Part shown: positions 1-6,875 of the stretch, piece after piece | Layout of the letters: each line of letters opens with the position of its first letter | Position numbering within the stretch: position 1 is the stretch's first letter | From: JBBIRT01 sp037441725 | Lineage (GTDB): Bacteria > Desulfobacterota > BSN033 > UBA1163 | DNA length: 35,422 nt | Assembly (NCBI GenBank): GCA_037441725.1 | Contig: JBBIRT010000013.1 | Coordinates: forward strand, 1-35,422 | Direction of reading: 5' to 3' | Notes under the pieces: model-generated | What the model saw: the letters and a program-made list of their open reading frames with translations, nothing else | What the model was told of the DNA's origin: nothing | Database searches by the model: none | Position numbers and translations under genes: made by a program

Positions 1-185
1 AGCAGCGCCATAAGATTATCTGTGGCCAAGGGAAAAGTGGCTCCACAACAGGTCCAGTGACTGAGTTCCTTTAATTCAAATCCAAGGAGGAGAGAACAAT
101 TCCTTGCGGTCTGATCGAAATTTCTTGCTTTGGTATAAAGGGTACAACCTGGAAAATAGAGATAATCCATATCTGCCCCAATCAT
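1..185 (-). CDS. HdrB-like CCG-domain protein (partial, 5' end only)
   Basis: The first 61 or so codons of a gene running off the left edge were read by translating the reverse strand from ATG at 185 (alternative ATG at 170). The translation shows the start of a CCG domain: a Cys in 'YFPGCTLY' and a Cys pair in 'HWTCCGATFP'. This is the pattern of heterodisulfide reductase subunit B and related CCG proteins (SdhE, GlpC and LutA types), which carry a noncubane Fe-S cluster. It starts 3 bases after the HdrC-like stop, so the two are almost certainly co-translated. ATG170 has a GGGG about 5 bases upstream, so either start is possible. Whether it serves heterodisulfide reduction, a fumarate/succinate enzyme or another thiol or quinone reaction cannot be told from this fragment. 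Confidence 0.75.
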   Translation of the reverse strand, partial: MIGADMDYLYFPGCTLYTKARNFDQTARNCSLLLGFELKELSHWTCCGATFPLATDNLMAL

Positions 186-187
186 AT

Positions 188-601
188 TTACGACAGGAAT
201 TTCCGAAACCCGCTGATCAATGCAATCTGGGGAATCTTTTCTAAAAACCCCTCTGGAAATTCTGGGAGACATATATGATCTTTCCTCTCCCTCCTCCTCA
301 ATACCACAGTTCGTAATGCATCCATCAATCTTGCGATGTCAATCCCTTTGGGACACCTCGAGGTACACTGCAGACAGGAAGCGCAGAGCCAAAAGGTGTT
401 GACCCCAAGGACCTCTTCCTCTAAACCCAATAGGGTATAGCGGATGACCTCATGGGGACCAACCTCCATGGCAAAAGCCACCGGACAACCTGCTGTGCAA
501 TTCCCACATTGATAGCAAGCAAATAAATTTTGTCCGCTGATCATCTCCACCTTCCTTGCAAATTCGTTACGAACCCTCTGTCTGTTCAATTCAATTTTCA
601 T
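188..601 (-). CDS. HdrC-like 4Fe-4S ferredoxin-domain protein
   Basis: A soluble protein of about 137 aa with two classical 4Fe-4S motifs, CxxCGNCTAGCP and CxxCLQCTSRCPKG, in the spacing typical of heterodisulfide reductase subunit C. HdrC passes electrons between a partner (HdrA, a quinone or another Fe-S protein) and the HdrB catalytic subunit, and the HdrB-like gene follows immediately. I chose ATG at 601 because GGGAG lies 7 bases upstream. An in-frame ATG at 625 overlaps the stop of the prenyltransferase gene (ATGA) and would add 8 residues. The protein is slightly shorter than usual HdrC. Its operon with fumarase, malate dehydrogenase and a prenyltransferase suggests a role in C4-dicarboxylate or quinone-linked electron flow. 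The family call is firm, the partner is not. Confidence 0.85.
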   Translation of the reverse strand: MKIELNRQRVRNEFARKVEMISGQNLFACYQCGNCTAGCPVAFAMEVGPHEVIRYTLLGLEEEVLGVNTFWLCASCLQCTSRCPKGIDIARLMDALRTVVLRRRERKDHICLPEFPEGFLEKIPQIALISGFRKFLS

Positions 602-621
602 ATTGGATCTCCCATCTGCAT

Positions 622-1533
622 TCATACTACTCGGGCAATCAAATATCCAATGGTCAATAGAGCCTGTGTTCCGAGGATGGTAATGACATTGGCGCCCAAT
701 ACAGGAACCAGTTTCTCCGTATTATCATAGTATCTTAGAGCCCCCTTTGCCGCTTTCCACCCAAATCCCATCGTGCCCAGACCAATAAGAGTGACCAAAG
801 GCATGATCCTTGTGATCACTCCCACGATAATACAGAGATAGGAGGCCATGAGGAAAGCGACATAAAGATAACTGGCATCCTTCTTCCCCAAGGAAATGAC
901 CAGGTGTTTCCTCCCCCCTTTCCTGTCTGCTTCCCAATCAGGAAACTCATTTAGAAAGAGGAGATTTGAGGTGAGGATCCCAGGGGCAAGGGAGGCCACC
1001 AAGGCCTCCCAGCTATAACTTCCTGCCTGAACATAGTAAGACCCAAGAACAATGATGGGACCAAAGTTAAGACCTGCAAAGAACTCTCCCAACATCCATT
1101 TGGAAAGATAGACATTATAAAAATAGGAGGAGAATCCAGCCACCAGAAGAAGGGGAAAGAGCGCCCACCCCTTAGTCAAAACGAAATAGATCCCGATCCC
1201 TATTGCGATAAATAGACTGATCGTCGCAAGCCAAAAGGCCTGTTTGGGTTGAAGTAACTTTTCTGGAAGCACCCCACTCCCACCACTGAATGGAGTCCTC
1301 TGGGTATTTAAATCAATCCCATCCACATAGTCATGATAGTCATTGATCACATTCACCGTGATATGAACCAGTAACGCCCCCACCATTGCCAAGATAAAAT
1401 GGCCAAGGTGAAAGTAGCCTTCGTGAGCAGCGATGGCCGCCCCTAAGGAGACTAAAATGATTGTCAGAGGCATAAAATGAAAACGGGGAAGCATCAACCA
1501 TGCCTTCAGTGATCCAGGTTTTACCATCTTCAT
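622..1533 (-). CDS. UbiA-family polyprenyltransferase (MenA-like)
   Basis: An integral membrane protein of about 303 aa, with many hydrophobic segments. It has the first Asp-rich motif of UbiA enzymes (NVINDYHDYVDGID) near residue 75 and the second (NEFPDWEADRKGG) near residue 200. These bind Mg and the prenyl diphosphate. The family attaches a polyprenyl tail to an aromatic or naphthoate ring. MenA (1,4-dihydroxy-2-naphthoate prenyltransferase) is the closest functional guess for an anaerobe using menaquinone, but other UbiA substrates are possible. I chose ATG at 1533 because GGAGGA lies 7 bases upstream (1541-1546). The longer frame from 1575 would add 14 residues that encode this ribosome binding site. 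It lies between the fumarase beta gene and hdrC in one operon. Confidence 0.85.
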   Translation of the reverse strand: MKMVKPGSLKAWLMLPRFHFMPLTIILVSLGAAIAAHEGYFHLGHFILAMVGALLVHITVNVINDYHDYVDGIDLNTQRTPFSGGSGVLPEKLLQPKQAFWLATISLFIAIGIGIYFVLTKGWALFPLLLVAGFSSYFYNVYLSKWMLGEFFAGLNFGPIIVLGSYYVQAGSYSWEALVASLAPGILTSNLLFLNEFPDWEADRKGGRKHLVISLGKKDASYLYVAFLMASYLCIIVGVITRIMPLVTLIGLGTMGFGWKAAKGALRYYDNTEKLVPVLGANVITILGTQALLTIGYLIARVV

Positions 1534-1595
1534 AATAGACTCCTCCATTGATTGGGATAAATATAAGGTCACCAAACCTCTGGATAATTTTCAAT

Positions 1596-2153
1596 TTATT
1601 CCTTTCGATATTTCTTCTCACCTTCTCTATAGAGGTCATGGCCTCTCACATCATTGATAACAATTACTGGAAAATCTTCAACCTCTAATTTTCTGATGGC
1701 TTCTGGCCCCAAATCCTCATAGGCCACGACCTCTGCCCTCTTTATGTGTCTGGCTAAAAGGGCTCCAGCACCACCTGTGGCTGCAAAATAGACAGCCTTA
1801 TATCTCTTCATCGCCTCTTTTACAGCCTCTGATCGCATCCCCTTTCCAATCATCCCCTTTAAACCCCTCTCGATTAATAAGGGGGCATAAACATCCATGC
1901 GGTAACTCGTGGTGGGGCCTGCTGATCCAATGACCTTTCCGGGTCGGGCTGGAGTGGGTCCAACATAATAGATAATCTGACCTCTAAGATCAACAGGAAG
2001 GTCCCTGCCCTCTTTTAACAAATCATAAAGTCTCCTATGGGCAGCATCCCTTCCAGTATAGAGGATTCCACTAATCGTCACTCGGTCACCGCTTTTTAAA
2101 TCCTCAATATCTTTGTCACTAAGAGGGGTATTCAATCGAAAAGGATCACGCAT
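1596..2153 (-). CDS. fumB: Fumarate hydratase class I, beta subunit (C-terminal domain protein)
   Basis: About 185 aa matching the C-terminal domain of class I (Fe-S) hydro-lyases. It contains 'GPTTSYRMD', a GKG motif and 'FAATGGAGALL', all typical of the beta subunit of two-component fumarases and of L(+)-tartrate dehydratase TtdB. With the alpha subunit immediately upstream and malate dehydrogenase before that, fumarate/malate interconversion is far likelier than tartrate dehydration. Two starts have Shine-Dalgarno signals: ATG 2165 (AAGGAG, 4 bases away) and ATG 2153 (GGGAG, 5 bases away). They differ by four residues. The gene follows the alpha subunit by 30-42 bases. The enzyme is cytoplasmic and oxygen-sensitive. 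Confidence 0.9.
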   Translation of the reverse strand: MRDPFRLNTPLSDKDIEDLKSGDRVTISGILYTGRDAAHRRLYDLLKEGRDLPVDLRGQIIYYVGPTPARPGKVIGSAGPTTSYRMDVYAPLLIERGLKGMIGKGMRSEAVKEAMKRYKAVYFAATGGAGALLARHIKRAEVVAYEDLGPEAIRKLEVEDFPVIVINDVRGHDLYREGEKKYRKE

Positions 2154-2195
2154 GATATCTCCCATCTAACTCCTTCACATTAAAAGTCCATCTCT

Positions 2196-3035
2196 CTAAA
2201 TCACAACCTCTTTGTGTCTATGGGCATGGCATTGGATGTTTACGGCAAGGGGGAGACTCGCTATATGACAAGGCATCATTAGGATGTGAACCGCAGGAGA
2301 AGTGGTTCGACCCCCCAACCCCTGAGGTCCTATCCCAAGCTTATTAATCTCTTCTAAAATATCCCTTTCTAATTGATCTAACTCAGGATTAGGATTCTTA
2401 CTTCCGAGTGGTCTAAGCAGACTCTTCTTGGCAAGAAGGGCTGACTGTTCGAAGTTCCCACCGATTCCTACCCCCACAATCGTGGGAGGACAGGGGTTTG
2501 ATCCTGATTCTTTTATACTCTGGACCACAAATTTTTTAATGCCTTCCACGCCATCAGATGGGGTAAGCATCTGGAGTCTGCTCATATTCTCGCTGCCACC
2601 CCCCTTTGGAGCGACTAAAATCTTTATCCTTTCTCCCGGAACGATTTCTGTATGAATGATTGCAGGGGTATTATCCCCTGTATTGGATCTTGTGAAAGGA
2701 TGACAGATCGATTTCCTTAAATATCCATCCCGATATCCTTGACGAACCCCCTCTTGGATGGCTTCATTCATGTCTCCTCCTACCAAATGAACATCTTGCC
2801 CCAATTCGATAAAGACTATAGCAACACCCGTATCCTGACAGATTGGGACATCTTCCTCCTTCGCAATTCGGGCATTCTCTTTCAATTCTTTCAGGATCTC
2901 TAACCCTAATGGAGATTCCTCCTTTTTCATGGCCCGGTCAAAGGCTTCAATCACATCGTCTCCCAGTTCAGTATTGGCCTTAATACAGAGCTCTCTCACC
3001 CTTTCAGTAATCAATCTGACATCAATCTCACGCAT
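2196..3035 (-). CDS. fumA: Fumarate hydratase class I, alpha subunit (Fe-S N-terminal domain protein)
   Basis: 279 aa corresponding to the N-terminal, cluster-binding half of class I fumarase. Three conserved Cys contexts supply the 4Fe-4S cluster: 'CQDTGVAIVFIELG' near residue 65, 'CHPFTRSNTGDNTPA' near 110, and 'NPCPPTIVGVGIGGN' near 180. It catalyses reversible hydration of fumarate to malate together with the beta subunit, and it is labile to oxygen. L(+)-tartrate dehydratase TtdA is the main alternative within the family. The neighbouring mdh argues for fumarase. It sits 53 bases downstream of mdh in the same operon. Confidence 0.92.
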   Translation of the reverse strand: MREIDVRLITERVRELCIKANTELGDDVIEAFDRAMKKEESPLGLEILKELKENARIAKEEDVPICQDTGVAIVFIELGQDVHLVGGDMNEAIQEGVRQGYRDGYLRKSICHPFTRSNTGDNTPAIIHTEIVPGERIKILVAPKGGGSENMSRLQMLTPSDGVEGIKKFVVQSIKESGSNPCPPTIVGVGIGGNFEQSALLAKKSLLRPLGSKNPNPELDQLERDILEEINKLGIGPQGLGGRTTSPAVHILMMPCHIASLPLAVNIQCHAHRHKEVVI

Positions 3036-3088
3036 CTCTTATCGCCTTTTAAATTTTAGTAATTCTAATCCCCTCGCCCTTAATTTTT

Positions 3089-4018
3089 TTATATGTTTAA
3101 CTCCTGGATACTTTTCCTAACACTCTCTGCTGATTTGGCCACCTGTTGTTTCTCCTCCTCTGTCAATTGAACCTCGATGACTGCCTCTACCCCTTGGGCC
3201 CCCAATTTAATAGGAACACCAAAACAGATATCCTTTAATCCATATTCCCCCTCAAGATAGACACAACAGGGGAGAATCCTCTTTTTGTCTTTGAGGATCG
3301 CCTCAGCCATTTGAATCACTGCTGCAGAAGGGGCATAGAAGGCACTTCCTGTCTTAAGGAGATTGACGATCTCCCCGCCCCCTTTACGAGTTCTCTCCAC
3401 CAGTCGATCAATCTTCTCTTTGGGTAGGAAGTGGGAGAGAGGAATCCCACCAATGCTCGTATACCTTGGAAGGGGAACCATTTCATCCCCATGACCCCCC
3501 AGTAAAAGGGCTTGAATATCTTCAACGGATATACCCAATTCCATAGCAATAAAGGCCTTAAATCGGGCTGTGTCGAGGATTCCAGCCATTCCGATCACCC
3601 TCTGTTTGGAAAATCCACTCTTCTTATAAGCTAAATAGGTCATGGTGTCTAAAGGATTGGTCACAATGATTAGAACCGCCTGAGGAGATCTATCAACCAC
3701 TTGGCCAACCACTGACTCAATGATCTGTTTGTTAATCTCCAATAAGTCCTCCCGGCTCATCCCTGGTTTCCTTGGAACCCCAGAAGTGATAATCACCACC
3801 TCTGAGTCTTTTGTCTCCTCATATCCATTGGAACCAATCACTTTTGAATCAAACCCCTTGATGGGCCCTGCTTGAAAAAGGTCAAGGGCCTTGCCCTGAG
3901 GAATTCCTTCAAGGATATCCACCAACACAATATCTCCAAGCTCTTTTTCAGCAGCCCAATGGGCTGCTGTTGCTCCTACAAACCCTGCTCCGATGATTGA
4001 AATCTTCTTTCGTCCCAT
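3089..4018 (-). CDS. mdh: Malate dehydrogenase (LDH-like, NAD-dependent)
   Basis: 309 aa. The N-terminal Rossmann motif is GAGFVGAT at residues 9-16. 'SGVPRKPGMSREDLL' near residue 80 carries the Arg pair that selects the dicarboxylate (malate) over lactate. The catalytic histidine loop is 'GGHGDEMVPLPRYTSIGG' near residue 174. The length matches the type found in many anaerobes and in Bacillus. It oxidises malate to oxaloacetate with NAD in the cytosol. A good ribosome binding site (GGGGAGAG) precedes ATG 4018. It lies 54 bases after the LacI-type regulator gene and is followed by fumAB, forming a malate/fumarate unit that could run oxidatively or in the reductive direction. Confidence 0.95.
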   Translation of the reverse strand: MGRKKISIIGAGFVGATAAHWAAEKELGDIVLVDILEGIPQGKALDLFQAGPIKGFDSKVIGSNGYEETKDSEVVIITSGVPRKPGMSREDLLEINKQIIESVVGQVVDRSPQAVLIIVTNPLDTMTYLAYKKSGFSKQRVIGMAGILDTARFKAFIAMELGISVEDIQALLLGGHGDEMVPLPRYTSIGGIPLSHFLPKEKIDRLVERTRKGGGEIVNLLKTGSAFYAPSAAVIQMAEAILKDKKRILPCCVYLEGEYGLKDICFGVPIKLGAQGVEAVIEVQLTEEEKQQVAKSAESVRKSIQELNI

Positions 4019-4072
4019 AATCTCTCCCCTTTTGAAAAAAATGGATGATGGAGGATAAGCAAATAAGATCTT

Positions 4073-5140
4073 TCACGATCCATCATGACTCTTCCTCTGT
4101 TCCATCTGATAGCCTTTTAAGTGAAATCCACAGGTTTTTCGAATAATCAACTCAGGTTTTAAAATGATCTCCTGGGAAGACTCCTTCTCCCCTCCTTCAA
4201 TTCTTTCCACTAACAACTTCACCGCAATGGCACCCATTTCATACTTCTTTTGGCCAATGGTTGTCAATTCAATTCCCTTCAGCCCTGTAAATTCAATATC
4301 GTTAAACCCGATTAAGGCTACATCTTCAGGGACTCTCCTCCCTCCTTCTATAAACGCTTGATAAACCCCAAGTGCCATATAATCATTGGTGGCAAAAATG
4401 GCAGTGGGAGGTTCACGCATCTCAAGAAATTTCTTTCCTCCCCGATATCCTGATCCTTTTAAAAAATCACCCTCTAAAAAATATTCATCCAACCCTCTCA
4501 TTCCATAAGTGAGGAGTGCCTTCTTCCCACCTTCCAAACGTTCAAACCCAACAGAGGATTCTGAAGAGCCACCAATCACTCCAATCCGCTCATGTCCAAG
4601 TCGAATCAGATGCTCAACCGCTAAGAACCCGCCAAGAAGATTATCTACCCCAACATAATCCACCTTTTCCTTTACGAGGGGATGATAGGTTCGACGATTG
4701 ACTAAGACCATGGGAAAACCCTCTTCTGCCAACTCCTCAATATTTGGATCGTTCATATGAGCAGAGGAAAAAATTATTCCATCCACCCCTTTACTTCTGA
4801 GCATCTCCACATATTGTTTCTCAGTAGAAAGATTGTAATTCGTGCTGCAAAGGATGATATTATAGCCCAATTCCCTGGCGGTCATCTCAATTCCCTGTGA
4901 AAGCTCTGTGTAGAATGGATTGGCCATCGTTGTGATCACAAGACCCAATGTCTTAGTCTTCCTCATCACCAAACTTCTTGCAATAAAATTGGGTCGATAA
5001 TTCAGCTCTCTTGCAATGGCGAGAATCCTTTCCTTGGTCTCATCTTTAATTCGGGATTTATTATTGAGTGCCCTCGAGACTGTAGTATGAGAGACATTGG
5101 CCCTACGGGCAATATCTTTAATAGTAATCTTTTTTCTCAT
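4073..5140 (-). CDS. LacI-family transcriptional regulator
   Basis: 355 aa. An N-terminal LacI helix-turn-helix covers residues 4-50 (TIKDIARRANVSHTTVSRALN, with the hinge helix near 'RPNFIARSL'). A type-I periplasmic-binding-protein-like ligand domain spans about 60-345 ('LGLVITTMANPFYTELSQGI', 'DYVGVDNLLGG', 'AIFATNDYMALG', 'VALIGFNDIEF'). It probably represses its own gene and the downstream mdh-fumAB genes in response to an unidentified effector. LacI members usually sense sugars, so heading a C4-dicarboxylate operon is uncommon. The HTH begins directly at the N-terminus, so ATG 5140 must be the start. No Shine-Dalgarno precedes it, and an operator-like palindrome occupies that place. Confidence 0.92.
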   Translation of the reverse strand: MRKKITIKDIARRANVSHTTVSRALNNKSRIKDETKERILAIARELNYRPNFIARSLVMRKTKTLGLVITTMANPFYTELSQGIEMTARELGYNIILCSTNYNLSTEKQYVEMLRSKGVDGIIFSSAHMNDPNIEELAEEGFPMVLVNRRTYHPLVKEKVDYVGVDNLLGGFLAVEHLIRLGHERIGVIGGSSESSVGFERLEGGKKALLTYGMRGLDEYFLEGDFLKGSGYRGGKKFLEMREPPTAIFATNDYMALGVYQAFIEGGRRVPEDVALIGFNDIEFTGLKGIELTTIGQKKYEMGAIAVKLLVERIEGGEKESSQEIILKPELIIRKTCGFHLKGYQMEQRKSHDGS

Positions 5141-5145
5141 TTTGC

Positions 5146-5157
5146 GTTAACGGTAAC
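5146..5157. promoter_or_regulatory. Putative LacI-family operator
   Basis: GTTAACGGTAAC is an imperfect palindrome with arms GTTA and TAAC around a central CG, matching the general GTTAnCGnTAAC architecture of LacI/GalR/GntR-type operators. It lies 5 bases upstream of the regulator's start codon, so a bound repressor would block transcription or translation of its own gene (autoregulation). The match is visible in the sequence. Binding by this particular protein is inferred. Confidence 0.6.
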
Positions 5158-5177
5158 ATAAAAATGACCAATTTTCA

Positions 5178-5207
5178 AATATATTGAATAATATCTTGTA
5201 AAATCAA
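5178..5207 (-). promoter_or_regulatory. Candidate sigma-70 promoter for the LacI-mdh-fum operon
   Basis: On the minus strand, TTGATT (5207-5202) and TATATT (5183-5178) are separated by 18 bases. The predicted start near 5171 puts the operator-like palindrome just downstream. The region is very AT-rich, so chance matches are easy and confidence is limited. Confidence 0.35.
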
Positions 5208-5285
5208 TTAAATAGACAAATTATTTATTAATTAACAAATAAAGAAAAGTCTAAGGCCCTCCTGATTACTTATTATAAATGAGAA

Positions 5286-6866
5286 TCAGTGCACTCTTTT
5301 TTCGTAACCTTTCCAATATTTTTCTTTAAGTGCCTTTTTGTGAATCTTCCCTGAGCCTGTCTTAGGAAGGGATTCCATAAAGTCAATCGATTTGGGTGCT
5401 TTATAGGAGGCAATTCGCTCTTTACAGAATTGAATAATCTCTTGCTCGGTAGCTCTCTCTCCTGATTTCAATACTACAATCCCTTTCACAACCTCACCCC
5501 ATTTTGGATCAGGTATTCCAATCACTGCACATTCTAAGATAGAAGGATGTGTGTAAAGGATATGTTCCACCTCAGTGGAATAAACATTCTCACCTCCGGT
5601 TATAATCATATCCTTCTTTCGATCGACTATCGTGACATACCCTTCTTCATCGATCACTGCCAGGTCACCTGTATAGAACCAACCCTCCTTCATCGATTTC
5701 TCAGTTTCCTCTGGCAATTTCCAATATCCTCGCATTACGGTATCACCTCTGACAATAATCTCTCCAACCTCTTTTCCATTCTTCTGAACCTCTTCCCCTC
5801 GCTCATTGACCACTTTCAACTCAATCCCGATGAATTCTCTTCCTGTTTTTGATTTGAATTGAAGTTGTTCTTCTTTTGATAATCTTTTCAAATGATCTTT
5901 TAAAATAGAGAGGGTTAAATAAGGACTCGTTTCAGTCATCCCATAGGTTTGGATGTAATCACATTTGAAGGTTTCAACCATCTTTCGAACCACCTCTGGA
6001 GCAATAGGGGCTCCTCCACTGAGGAGCAGCCTTAAACTCTTATAATCAAATTGATCCACCTCAGGGTGATTGATCATCAGGTTGATCATGGTAGGGATGA
6101 GATTGGTGAGGGTGACCCTCTCTTTCTCAATCATCTCTAAAACCTTTTTGGGTTCAAAATCCCTGACCATGATATGGGTCCCCCCTACCCACGTGATCGC
6201 CCAGGTTGCCCATGCATCTGCAAGATGGAAGAGTGGGGCCACATGAATCCAAACATCACAATCGGTGAGTTGGATTTCCGCGATGGCGGAAAGGGCATGG
6301 GTGGTGACATTCTTATGGGTAAGCATCACCCCTTTCGGCCGGCCAGTGGTCCCGCTGGTATAATAGATTTGGGCGATATCCTCCTCATGGATCGATCCCT
6401 CAGGGAGGGGAGCTAAGTTTCTCTGCTCTAACAATTTCTCATATTTCAAAGAGACCAGGGCATTAGGGAGTTCACCCGCTCCTGACCAAATAATTGTTTC
6501 AATTCCTCCTCCCATTTCCAGAACCTTCTCTATGAGAAATTCGAATATAGAATCCGCAATCAATATCTTTGAATCTGAATCCTTTAGGATGAAGGCGATC
6601 TCTTGCGGAGAGAGTCGATAGTTGATCGGGACAGAGATGGCTCCAATCTGAGCAATAGCGTAGTAGGATTCTAAGAAGACATGGCAATTGGGATGGAGAA
6701 GGGCGACCCTGTCACCCTTCTCAACTCCAAGGTCTTTGAGACAGGATGAGAAACGACTCACTCGATTGTAAAATTCTTGATAGGTCCAATGCTTGTCCCC
6801 ACAAACAATCGCTTTTTTTCGGGGAAAGAGTCGAAAGGGCCTTCCAAGGGTTTCACCTAAGATCAT
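5286..6866 (-). CDS. AMP-forming acyl-CoA synthetase
   Basis: 526 aa adenylate-forming enzyme (ANL superfamily). Visible core motifs are the P-loop 'YYTSGTTGRPKGVMLTH' near residue 170, 'TYGMTETSP' near 305, the 'YTGDLAVIDEEGY' region near 400, the hinge 'VDRKKDMIITGGENVYS' and the C-terminal catalytic Lys context 'PKTGSGKIHKKAL'. It activates a carboxylic acid with ATP to the acyl-CoA via an acyl-AMP in the cytoplasm. Its layout fits medium/long-chain fatty-acyl or aromatic-acid CoA ligases, and the substrate cannot be fixed from motifs. It begins 9 bases after the citrate-synthase-like gene, so the two are probably co-transcribed and may feed acyl units into acetyl-CoA and the TCA cycle. 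Confidence 0.9.
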   Translation of the reverse strand: MILGETLGRPFRLFPRKKAIVCGDKHWTYQEFYNRVSRFSSCLKDLGVEKGDRVALLHPNCHVFLESYYAIAQIGAISVPINYRLSPQEIAFILKDSDSKILIADSIFEFLIEKVLEMGGGIETIIWSGAGELPNALVSLKYEKLLEQRNLAPLPEGSIHEEDIAQIYYTSGTTGRPKGVMLTHKNVTTHALSAIAEIQLTDCDVWIHVAPLFHLADAWATWAITWVGGTHIMVRDFEPKKVLEMIEKERVTLTNLIPTMINLMINHPEVDQFDYKSLRLLLSGGAPIAPEVVRKMVETFKCDYIQTYGMTETSPYLTLSILKDHLKRLSKEEQLQFKSKTGREFIGIELKVVNERGEEVQKNGKEVGEIIVRGDTVMRGYWKLPEETEKSMKEGWFYTGDLAVIDEEGYVTIVDRKKDMIITGGENVYSTEVEHILYTHPSILECAVIGIPDPKWGEVVKGIVVLKSGERATEQEIIQFCKERIASYKAPKSIDFMESLPKTGSGKIHKKALKEKYWKGYEKRVH

Positions 6867-6875
6867 TCGAGCAGA

